Position numbers and translations under genes: made by a program
Part shown: positions 54,945-64,000 of the stretch, in pieces
Position numbering within the stretch: the stretch's first letter is position 1
How the letters are laid out: each line of letters opens with the position of its first letter
The notes under the pieces: model-generated
Seen by the model: only the letters and a program-made list of their open reading frames with translations
What the model was told of the DNA's origin: nothing
The model's database searches: none
Origin: Diplodia intermedia
Lineage: Eukaryota; Ascomycota; Dothideomycetes; Botryosphaeriales; Botryosphaeriaceae
Length of the DNA: 64,000 nucleotides
Assembly (NCBI GenBank): GCA_021495925.1
Contig: JAKEKT010000054.1
Coordinates: 186,001-250,000, forward strand
Direction: 5' to 3'

Positions 54945-57550
54945 TCAGATCAGATCCAACAGGTCGTTGCTCGATTTCTGCTGTTGCTGCCCCATCTGCT
55001 GCTGTGGCGGCGGAGGCTGGCTTCCTCCGGTCAGGTCCATGGCCGCAAAGCCGTTCATCATATCGTTCGCTCCACTCGCTCCGGGAGTGCCTGCGCTGGC
55101 AGGTGCCGGTACTGCTCCACCGCTGCCAAACAGGCCCATGAGATCGTCCATGTTGTTGTTCGGCCCGGGCCCTGCCGAAGTCGGCGATGCCACTCGTTGT
55201 GGTGTTCCTGCCAATCCCTCCAGACCAGATGATCCAGAGGGCGGCTGGCTCTGCATCGACGCCGGCGCCGCGCCGTCGAAGTCGATGTCGAGCAAGTTCT
55301 CGACGTTGCTAGGCGGCGGACCAGAGCCACCCGACACTGCTGCTGCTGCGGCCGCCGCAGCAATGGGATTCTCGCGCGCAAGCTGGCGTTGTTCCCTGGA
55401 ATCTGTTAGCACCGATATACTTGCATGTTCTGCAGAAGACAACGTACTCGATAGCGGCTTTCTGCATGGCCTCAGCGCCGAACCGGCCTTGACCAAGGAA
55501 CGACTCTGGTAGCTTGTGGTATACCGACGCCAGCGTCGAGAGCTCTAAAATGAGCTGATCCAAAAGTGCCGGGGGTAACGAGGGAATGGTCGTAGTGATC
55601 GGGGGTTTCTCTGAAAGGACCACGCTCTATTTCTCATTAGAATTGGCCGCTACTCCAAGGATTAGACAGAGCTTACCTTGGTGGTCTGCGGATCGCTCGA
55701 AAGCAACCTCCAGTAAACGTAGGCACGGTCTCTGACATCAGGGTTGTCGCACTCTGCAGTTGCGGACTGGAGAACCTTCTGAACCAGACCTTGCGACTGA
55801 TCAGGCTTCTTCAAGAAGAGCTTGACAACAGCGGTGAGGATTTGCAGCTGAGTCTGTGCGGAAGGTTAGAATGATGCACGCAAGACTTATGGGAAGTCTT
55901 ACCTGGGTGAATTCTTCGCTGAACCCATCCACAAAACCCGCGAGTATTTCTCCTGCATTGCTGATCTTCTCTGCGTATTCACCGACAATCCAGATGAGAG
56001 CTCCTCTAGCAATAGGCTCGTCCAGCTCGTCAATGCACTGGCAGAGTGTGGGTATTATACCCTCGTACCCAGGGTATTTCCGGAAAATGTCTTTGACCAC
56101 CACAACCGCTTCTTGCACGACGTAGTTAACCTTGGTGTTGATGAGATCAAGGAGGGTGTTGACGCAATTCTCTGTGGCGCTCTCGATCTTGATGGCAACC
56201 TGGCCAATGGCCTTGACAGCCCGCCTGGCGAAATCCATGTCTACTTCGGTGGCGTATTCCTTCAATTCCTGAAGCAATTGGTCGACGTTCCGGTCATTGG
56301 CTATCCGCACCATAATCTCCAGCTTCTCCAGCTTGAGGTACGGGGGGTCGTTGTACTTGCAGAAGAAAACACGCATCTCTTTACTGAGAACGTCGGGCTG
56401 CTTCTGGAGAAGGAGATCGATGTTGCGAAGGGCGACGTATTGAACTTCCGGCGCGGAGGACACAAGCGTCACTGGACCAGTCAGCCAGGACCAGTAGTAA
56501 GACAAACACAGCACTCACCAAGCGGAGGAGCCATCTTCTTCAGGTAGGACTTGGCGAGCTCGGGACCAATGTACTTCATGTGCAAGAATACAACCTTGAC
56601 TGCGGCAAGAACAACGCTAGGGTTGACATGCTGGAATTGCGGCGACACTCTCTCGCAAATGTGTTCAGCCTCCTTGACATCCGAAGCCTTGTAGTCAGCC
56701 AGAGCAGTCAGGATGGTGACACGACCCCACTCAGTACACTCATTCAGAGCCATCAACATCTTCTTTAATCTCTGAGGCGTGATGTCGAAGACATTCATGT
56801 CGGGGGCGGACTCGTGGATCTCAACTAGAGCGGTGACGGAGTTGGCAACGACCATGGGGTTGGGGTCGCCAATGAGCTCCTGCAGGATTTCCAGAAAGCC
56901 ATTCTCCACGCACATGGTGGGGTTGAGATCGAACAGCTTGGCGACGCAGATGACGGCGGTCTTGCGGACGTAGGGAGACTCATCGCGCAGCGTTTTCCTT
57001 AGCGGTTCCTCCATGTAATCCACCATCTTGTCAACGCGAATGCAGCCCATTGTCCTTATGGCAAGGGCGCGGACCAAGGGGTTGGGGTCCTCGGAATCCT
57101 GGACGAAGGTGTTGACGGCGAGAATGCAGAGGTCGGGGTGTGATTTCGCATAGTTCCTGCACGCCGCAGCGGTCAGATTATGGAAGGCACCGGGGGAGCA
57201 AGGACGCAACGCACATAAGGTACAGGTACACAAGCTTCTTCTGGTCGAGATCGGCCGTGGCGATGTTCTTCAGGACGTCGGGGAACAAGGCAGAGACATC
57301 CTTGCCCAGGGTCATGGACATGATGGTCTTCTGGATCGCTTCTTTGCTGCGCTCTTCTCAGTATGGAGCATGGTTAGCAGGGGGTGGTCGGCGGGGACGT
57401 ACCGTTCGTAGGCATATTGCGATCTAGCTCTAGTCAGCGCCTAACTCGACACGCAGGTGGAGCGCACACTCACACAAGGCCAGCACGCAGCTCAAAGGTT
57501 TCGCCCTTGCGGGGGACGGCGAAGGCGCCGCGAATTCGGTTGACCGCCAT
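54945..57550 (-). CDS. AP-1 complex beta subunit (beta-adaptin, Apl2)
   Basis: Eight exons: 57550-57474, 57423-57403 (21 nt), 57346-57215, 57156-56519, 56471-55903, 55853-55677, 55626-55448 and 55395-54945, giving 747 residues. The adaptin trunk (~1-590) starts MAVNRIRGAFAVPRKGETFE, continues KEAIQKTIMSMTLGKDVSAL, and includes MGCIRVDKMVDYMEEPLRKT and NPLVRALAIRTMG. The hinge is Pro/Gln/Ala-rich with a clathrin-box-type LLDID (~632), and the C-terminus ends NDLLDLI. There is no folded appendage (ear) domain, as in other fungal AP-1 beta chains. AP-1 sorts cargo into clathrin vesicles between the trans-Golgi and endosomes. Intron density is the highest in the window (seven, 47-58 nt). Confidence 0.93.
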
Positions 57551-58909
57551 CTCTACTATTCAGCTGCAGAGGTGACGACTGCAGCCGCGCCCCTCATGCA
57601 CCGACTTCCTGGTATTATTTCGGAGCCTGACGCCGCAGGGACGGGGGTCGGCGAACGCTGGCGGAAGGGCTGCGCAGGCGATTGGCAGCGGGTGCGGAGA
57701 GCTGTGAAGGGCGGAGCGACGAGTCGGCGGGTTGCAGAGGTGGTGGGCGGTGAAGATGCGAACGCGTGGTGTCGCGGAGGAGCTCGAGGCGGATGCGGTG
57801 TTCTGGCTTCTAGCATAAGTCAAGGGCTGACTTACCGCCCGCTAATGATGCTACGCAACCGCCCCAAGCTTATCCCGTGCCAAGCCGCCAGAAGTCCAAT
57901 CCCCACCGCACCCATGCAATCTGCCGCGTCTCTGCATCCTCGACACTCATACACGTTCTTCCATGGTTCGGTCGCAATTCCCCTCTCGTTGCGCCGGCCA
58001 CACTGACTCGCCCCCAGACTTCGAATCTACCAAACCTCCGCCGCCTCTTTGTCGAGGCCCGTAGCGAGGCCGAGGAGAGTGCATATTCCCGCAACGCGGT
58101 ATGCTTTACTCCTGCCTAAGAAATGCACCCTCTGACGGTGGCAAAGTTTTATAACTTGGTTCTGTTTATGTCTTCCGTCGCCGTCTTCAGTCTCGTCGCC
58201 CAGCGCATGACCGCTAGCAAAGCCTGCGCCTGATCCCAACGCATTGTTGTGGCGCCTGGCCTATGGCCGCGAAGCCTCGAATCGCAGAAGTCTCAAAGTC
58301 AACCCCTTGAGTCTGGAAGACCTTGCCACACCCAGCATGCGGCAACGACTTTCATCCTGATCTTCAGCAACATGCCCTGCGTCTCCGTCACCCTGGCTTG
58401 GCCGTGCTTTGATCTTATCCGCACCCATCGGGCACGCCTCACATCGTCCTCTCCACCGTCAGAAACTCATGTCCTCGTGTCAGGGCGGCTGACGTCACAG
58501 GCCTACGCGAAACAGACAGTGTGTGCATGATGCAGTTGAGATAGCAATGCTAGCACTCCGTCTTTAAAGATACGGTCAACTCATGTGTCAGAACTTGAAT
58601 ATGTGCATGTGACGTTGGCACTGTGATTATTCTTTTATGAATTCAATTAGTTTCCTATCGAGAGTTCATACGGCGAGCCCTAAACGGGGTATAAGCGAAT
58701 GACAATGCGGGTATCCTTTTGGGTATCAAAACAAGCGCAAGCTCCATGTCCCACTTCCTCCTCAGCCAACTCCATCCCCTCCTTTGCAAAATAATTATAC
58801 TGGAAAAAAAAAATAAGATGAAAAAGGAAGCAGGGTACTCGTAAGCAATTCGTTCTTCGTATATCGTACAAATCCACCACTATTCATCGCGCATCATCTG
58901 TACGACAGT
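57551..58909. promoter_or_regulatory. Upstream region of AP-1 beta, with a CRE palindrome
   Basis: About 1.36 kb between the AP-1 beta start and the 3' end of the stomatin gene. No gene is recognised. A full TGACGTCA (CRE/ATF-type site) lies at 58490-58497, 940 bases upstream of the AP-1 beta start, so its target is unclear. AT-rich sequence from 58540 to 58880 probably holds the stomatin 3' UTR. Confidence 0.4.
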
Positions 58910-60052
58910 TTAGATGCTTTCGACCTGGCCAGCTTGGAGGGCCTTGTTGAAGCTGGTGTCGTTGGTGCCATAGCCGAAGTCGGCACCGCCTTCCTCGCGG
59001 TACCTGCTGGGGCCTTCGCCGACGGCATCGGCCTGCGCAAGCTGAGACTGAACAGTCTGATTCGTTGCAGGCAAGAAGATGACCTTGCTGTTCGCGGTCT
59101 TGGCCATTGCTTGCATGGCCTCGAGGTAGCGGATCTGCATGGCAGGAGCGCTGGACAGGATGTCGGCGGCCTGGCGCATGAGCTTGGCGGACTCGACTTC
59201 GGCGCGTGCGGCGATGACCTTGGCCTCTCCGGTACGCTTGCTCTGGGCGGCCATGGACAGAGAGTCCTGGAGCTCCTGGCTGAAGATGATGTCCTTGATG
59301 AGCATGCTTTCGACTTCGACACCCCACGACGTCGACGTGTCTTCGATAATCTCGCGGATCGAGGCGGCAATCTCCTCGCGGCGCTCGATGACATCCTGGA
59401 GCACGCGAGCGCCGATGACGTGGCGAAGGGTAGTCTGGGTGCGCTCGACAAGTGCCTGGCGGATGTTGGCGATACCGAAGGCAGCCTTGTGTGGCGACGT
59501 GATGCGGTAGTAGATGACTGAGGTGAGATAGAGCGAAACGTTGTCCTTGGTCATGCAGACCTGCTTAGGGACCTCTGTTCAATGCGCATTAGAGCCTTTA
59601 TCGCCGTTGATCCGCGGGTGTTCTCGCTACTTACCGACTATCTGGATCTTGACATCAACTTGAATCAAGTTCTCGCTGAGCGGGTTCACCTTGACAAGAC
59701 CAGGGTCTACTGCGCGAGCGAAGCGACCGAATTTGGTCACCAGGCCGACATTGCCTTGGCTTACGGGCTTATAAGGGTTGGGGCAGATCAGGCAGCAGGG
59801 AATAGCACCCATAGTGCCAATGCAAGAGCCGAGGGCGTTGATCATAGCACCATACCAGCCGTGGGCGGCAGAGTCTTCGGTATCGGGCTTAAGAACCTGG
59901 GCATAGCTGGGTTGGAGGTCCTCGCGACGTGGAGGCTGGACTTTAACAATGGGCTCATCGCTGTTGTCGCGAATGCGCCTGGTAGAGCTGGCGGTGCTGT
60001 CGGAGACGGGCGCCTTGCCGTTGGTGGTGCGCGGGCCAGCAGACGAGTCCAT
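58910..60052 (-). CDS. Stomatin/prohibitin-family (SPFH) protein
   Basis: Exons 60052-59635 and 59574-58910 give 360 residues. An N-terminal Ser/Thr-rich region is followed by a hydrophobic stretch (AMINALGSCIGTMGAIPCCL) with a Cys cluster (CCLICPNPY), a plausible membrane hairpin and acylation site. The SPFH domain follows (GLVTKFGRFARAVDPGLVKV, TKDNVSLYLTSVIYYRITSP, RQALVERTQTTLRHVIGARV, EEIAASIREIIEDTSTSWGV), then a coiled-coil region (EAKVIAARAEVESAKLMRQA) and QIRYLEAMQAMAKTANSKVI. Stomatins form oligomers at membranes and tune channels or transporters; which membrane is used here is not clear. The intron fits the codon phase. Confidence 0.9.
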
Positions 60053-62014
60053 GGTGGGTGTTGGGCGAAGGTGGAGAGAGCGGGCGGGGAAGCTTCGTAA
60101 CTGGGGAGCAGCGGATGTTGTGTGCGACTACAAACGTGCAAGTCGCTAGATATGACTGTTTGGAATGTAAGAGAAGGGGACAAAGAGTTGTGCGAGCGGC
60201 AGGTGATATATAACTAGCGCGACCGAGGATGGATCAACGGCGGAGACGCAAATGTAGGACAAGGGCGCCTTGCACGAAGGATGCGGAGGTGAGCTCACCA
60301 GAGGGTTGAGCTTACCCAACTGGGAGGGAGCTTGCAGCGGGCCACGGCCAATGCGAAGCTTGTCGCTTTAGTGCGTAGGTGCGACCACGGTGGCCGGGGC
60401 TGTGCAAACCCAGAGGGCCCAACTCTCAACCGCGGCTGCGCTTCTGTCTGTCTGTGCTGCGCGCGCAGCACTTCTAACCTCCAACGCCGCCCGCAAGCGC
60501 GCGGCTTTGTTCAGCCGCTTCTCAGATGAAGCGCGATTGAACAGCAGGGCGGTGTCGTAAGGCCGCCGCGTGCAGCCCCGTTGCTGGGAAACCAGCCCAG
60601 AAACGCTGGCGCGGCAGGCCAGACGCAGACAATCAAAACATCCCCCGCCGAGCCCGTTCAATGGCATCAGCTGGTGGAATGCGCCCGCTAGCAGTCGGCA
60701 AAGCCGGCACCGCGGACGGGAGTCGCCTTGTCCTAGGCAGCGCGCAATGATCCTTCGACGGTCACGGGTTCCATCATGGTTCAGCCGCCACCGCCATTCG
60801 GCGCGGCGAATACAACGCTACTTCGACTTTACGGGCTAACTATCGCGAGGCAGAACCCTTCAGCCCAGGCGGCGATGCAAAAGTCCCCGTAGTACTTCCA
60901 AATATACCTCGAAGGATGCGCCAAGCCGAGGACTCCACGGTGCGAGAACGACAGGGCCATGGCACATGGCGCAGTTCTGCTGTGTTGGCCGCACGTGCCC
61001 TTCCATCCCTTTGCTTGCATGGTCCCGTACGTCAAGCTGGCGGATGGTGCTGCCATGTTGTGAGCGAGTGAGCGAGTCCCGTGGGTGGATCGGCACCTGG
61101 AAGGAAGAGGCTGTGTATTTTCAAAGGGCTGAAGAAGGCCTTCGCTTCTTCTCCAGACCCACCGAATCTGACCGCAAGCCAATCCGTCCGCTTTGCAAGA
61201 TTCTGGGGGGTGGGGGCCGTCTCTAGCACGCCTAAGCATTTCGGCTTCTACCATATCGGCTTCCGGTGCCGGCTCTCTACCATGGACGGCTCAGGCATCT
61301 CAACAGCCACGGCCCTTGAAGCAGGGCCGAGCCGAACCCTTGCCCATACCGAACATCCGAGCACCTTTCCCCAGCCTTCCTTGCAAGCCACTTAGTGCAT
61401 GATCCCGCTTCGGCATCGTCATTCACCTAGGGTTGCGGGATTTTGCCCCAAGTGGTGGCTATGTCTTCCCGCTTGCACTGCCTGAAAACAACTCACCTCA
61501 CCGAAACAAGCGAGACCGAAGGCCTTTCATCCAGGTGTTGTGTAACCAGAATCCTAACGTATTGACGAAGGACTCTGACAACATGCCGGCAGCATGGGCA
61601 TTTGCCCGTGCCAGATCAACGCACGCTAAAGCTTTCTCGGGAGCTTTCTTAGAACAGGAATACCTATAGGAGAAGAAACCATGCATTCCATGGCACACGA
61701 TCTCCTTGGGCTATCCGGACGGCGCCAGCTTGTTCATCGTGTGCATCTTGCGATGAGATAGAATGCCTTCCGCCAACTCTCACACAAGCTTCTATAGATG
61801 TCTGCATGGTAACTTCCCATACAGGCTACAAATTGAAGCTCAGGAAAGATGATGTGTCAAGACCCTTTGACCGATAATAATTCCCGTCCCCTAGCCCGCT
61901 TTAGCCGCTGCTGGAGCAACCAAGGTACTGTGAACGTGGCTGTGTGCCAAAGAAAATTAGATATTATACCCATCTCTGAGCCGCCCAACTTCAAATCCAG
62001 CTCCGTGTTCGCGA
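60053..62014. other. Intergenic region with an 18-bp palindrome, no gene seen
   Basis: About 2 kb between the stomatin promoter and the 3' end of the Zn cluster gene. The stretch 60.4-60.8 kb is GC-rich and includes the perfect palindrome GTGCTGCGCGCGCAGCAC at 60454-60471. No coding content was recognised. Confidence 0.5.
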
Positions 62015-63686
62015 TCATACCGCTCCCAGCGTACATCCTACCCTCTCCGCAGGCTCCTCGACCAAGCTTTTCCACTCGGGAGGCAGCAGCTTCCACGCAA
62101 TGACGACTAGCCCCTGACCCCAGCCCTTCGCCCACCAAAACCCGCGCAGGTTGTTCACCAGAACTGCGAACTGGGCCAGCATGACCAGCGCCCCGGGCCG
62201 ATGCTGCCCCAGATAGTCGACCCAGCGATCGGGCACAATGTTCGGCCAGATCATCGTGGTGCCGACCAGGTCTAGCGGGCCCTCGGGCGTCGATGGCCGC
62301 AGGATGAAGGCCGTATACTTCTGCAGCATAGCCAGCGACTCGGCATACACTTTGCATTCCTCCTCGTCCATTTGCGGTGCGTCCGGTGTCGACACGTGAA
62401 GCGGCTCGTCGATCAATGCCCGCCGCAGCGTCGCGAAGCGGCGTTCCAATTCGGGGGACAACGGCTCGTCGGTGACGAGGCCCGGCTCGAGAATAGGACG
62501 CAGCGGGCTCTCGCGTATCCAACTCCACACGGCACTCTGGCGTAGGATCGACGGCACGCCGCGCATCAGCCGGATCCACTCAGACGGGTCCTCGAAGTCG
62601 ATGACGGAGGCAGCGTCAGGATCGGCGGATTGGAGCCGGTGCATGGAACCGAGCACATACAGGGTGAGCCAGGCAGAGAAGAGGAAGACGCCAGGGCAGT
62701 TTTCGCGGGTTAGGTTGGACAGTCGCTCACGGAAGGCGCCGAGCGCAATGTTCTGATGTGCGGCGGCAATGGTGCTGTAAAGACGGCGCTTCTCGATGTC
62801 GCTACAACAGTGCGCGCGATGCAGACCCGAGATAGCGAGCAGGCCATTCATAAGCGGTGGGTCCGAGAAGGCGATTTCCGGCGCGGCTAACCTGTAGACC
62901 TCGAGGACATCAGAGCGGGTGGAGAAGGTAAGGCTGGTGGAAACGGTATAGTGGTGCAAGAGCTCCATGTCCTCGACAGAAAAGGTGAGGCCCGGGGTTT
63001 GAGTTGAGGTGGATGCAGGTGACGCGAGTGCCGGAGACGGGGACGCGGGCTGTGGCAGTATGTTCGGCGCCAGGGCCACCGGTGACTGGGTGCGGCTGCT
63101 GCTCGCTGAAGTAGGAGCAAGGTTTGGCTTCTGCGCTGCTGGCCGACTGTAGGGCAGGTTGGGGACGACGAATTGAAGACTGCATGACTGCTCCCGTTTT
63201 ATGCAGTTGCCGCAGGTGGGTTTCTGCTCGTCGCACTGTGAAGCGTGTTAGCAAGCCCTACGGATATCGGCAGGCAGTGAAGCAGCAGAGGCCCAGCAGA
63301 TGCGTGTGACTGCGGATTCTCGAACTGCCCATCATGTATCCAAGAGTTGGCTGCATTGCTTGCGAATCAGGACAGCCGGGAGTTGCTCCGCAGACAGCAA
63401 AGGGCACAGGGCACAGGGCTGGGCTGGGTTGGTGGGTTTGACTCTCAATCTCAACGATGGGGGTGTGAAGACGGGGTGTCGGGCTCCCGGATCTCCGCCC
63501 AGATCTACGTACTCGGGGCCAACGGCTGCAGGGAGGGCTGGAATTGGGTGCGGGTGGATGGGATGCGAGAAGAGGATCAGAGCATACTTTCACGCGGCGC
63601 TGCTTGCATTGCATGCAGCCGGTGCGCGTCTTCTTGTGAGATCGCCTGGTGGCCGGGCGCTTGTTGGCCTGCGATTCATCGGGCAT
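62015..63686 (-). CDS. Zn2Cys6 transcription factor (Upc2-like architecture)
   Basis: Exons 63686-63588 and 63235-62015 give 439 residues. The zinc cluster is complete: C24, C27, C34, C41, C44 and C51 (CMQCKQRRVKC, then CGNCIKREQSC), with basic residues TRRSHKKTRTG before it. The 352-nt intron splits the cluster between VK and CDEQ. A Ser/Pro/Thr-rich linker is followed by a helical domain (MELLHHYTVSTSLTFSTRSD, PLMNGLLAISGLHRAHC, AWLTLYVLGSMHRLQ) of the type found in Upc2/Ecm22 and many uncharacterised C6 regulators. It is a nuclear DNA-binding regulator; its targets are unknown and no metabolic cluster adjoins it. Confidence 0.88.
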
Positions 63687-64000
63687 GGCGATGAGAGGCT
63701 GGAGCGTGCAGAGAGACGTTCATCAGGTCGCCCGGCGCAGCGACGAAGGGGCAGTGGCTTGCGCATCGCCATGTGGGGCGCTGTGCCCAGCACCCGCCGG
63801 AAACAACGGGCGGGCAGGCAGCAACCCTCCCCGGATCAACATTGCCACCGAGGCCCCTTCCATCACTTCAGCCTCCTCACGCCCTCCCGTTGCTCTCGAG
63901 AACTCGGCAATGGTGCTCGCCATGTCCGGTCTGTGAAGTGCTGTGGACCGACGGTACATAGGCACAGCAGGACGCGCGGAGCAAGAGAGAACGGGCGCAG
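63687..64000. other. Right edge, upstream of the Zn2Cys6 gene
   Basis: The last 314 bases hold the start of the regulator's upstream region. Short open frames on both strands have no recognisable content. Confidence 0.5.

Noticed and set aside
1..64000. CRISPR arrays, operons, ribosome binding sites, secondary-metabolite cluster
   Set aside because: No regular spaced repeats were seen and gene structure is eukaryotic. No polyketide or peptide synthase is present despite the DUF1772 and Zn2Cys6 genes.

Overview
The window is nuclear DNA of a filamentous ascomycete (Pezizomycotina). I would guess Dothideomycetes, but the sequence alone does not fix the class. Evidence: genes lie singly on both strands; spliceosomal introns are mostly 47-90 nt with GT..AG ends and CTAAC/CTGAC-like branch sites; the families include a Cyr1-type adenylate cyclase, Src1/Heh1, 2EXR and DUF3824 proteins and a Zn2Cys6 regulator. 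There are no operons, no intact tRNA or rRNA genes and no CRISPR arrays.

Left third (1-21.6 kb): a possible gene start cut by the left edge; a secreted Gly/Asn-rich protein; MCM2, divergent from a UBR7/Mlo2-like protein, with an MluI-box cluster between them; a small membrane protein; and the 2,085-residue adenylate cyclase (RA, LRR, PP2C-like and class III cyclase domains). Downstream of the cyclase is a 417-bp MITE-like element flanked by TA.

Middle (21.6-43.2 kb): inositol monophosphatase; a 2EXR-type protein; a divergent pair made of a 3-hydroxyacyl-CoA dehydrogenase-like enzyme and an acyl-CoA ligase ending in a peroxisomal-type tripeptide; an NDR-like AGC kinase divergent from a Yippee protein; a candidate structured RNA resembling RNase P/MRP; a nucleolar FKBP (Fpr3/4); translesion polymerase REV1; the relic of a Yellow/MRJP-type gene; ribosomal protein eL42; and a DUF1772 membrane protein.

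Right third (43.6-64 kb): inner-nuclear-membrane protein Src1/Heh1; a DUF3824 protein with Arg/Ser repeats; a mitochondrial carnitine/acylcarnitine carrier; AP-1 beta adaptin in eight exons including a 21-nt exon; a stomatin-family SPFH protein; and a Zn2Cys6 transcription factor.

Most genes are conserved housekeeping genes with no visible pathway clustering. The exception is lipid/acyl-CoA metabolism: the divergent ligase/dehydrogenase pair, with the carnitine carrier 26 kb away. The parts least explained by known genes are the structured RNA candidate near 34.2 kb, the MITE-like element near 21 kb, and the two gene remnants near 10.2 and 40.4 kb. Exon boundaries come from reading splice signals and checking that frames join; they are predictions.
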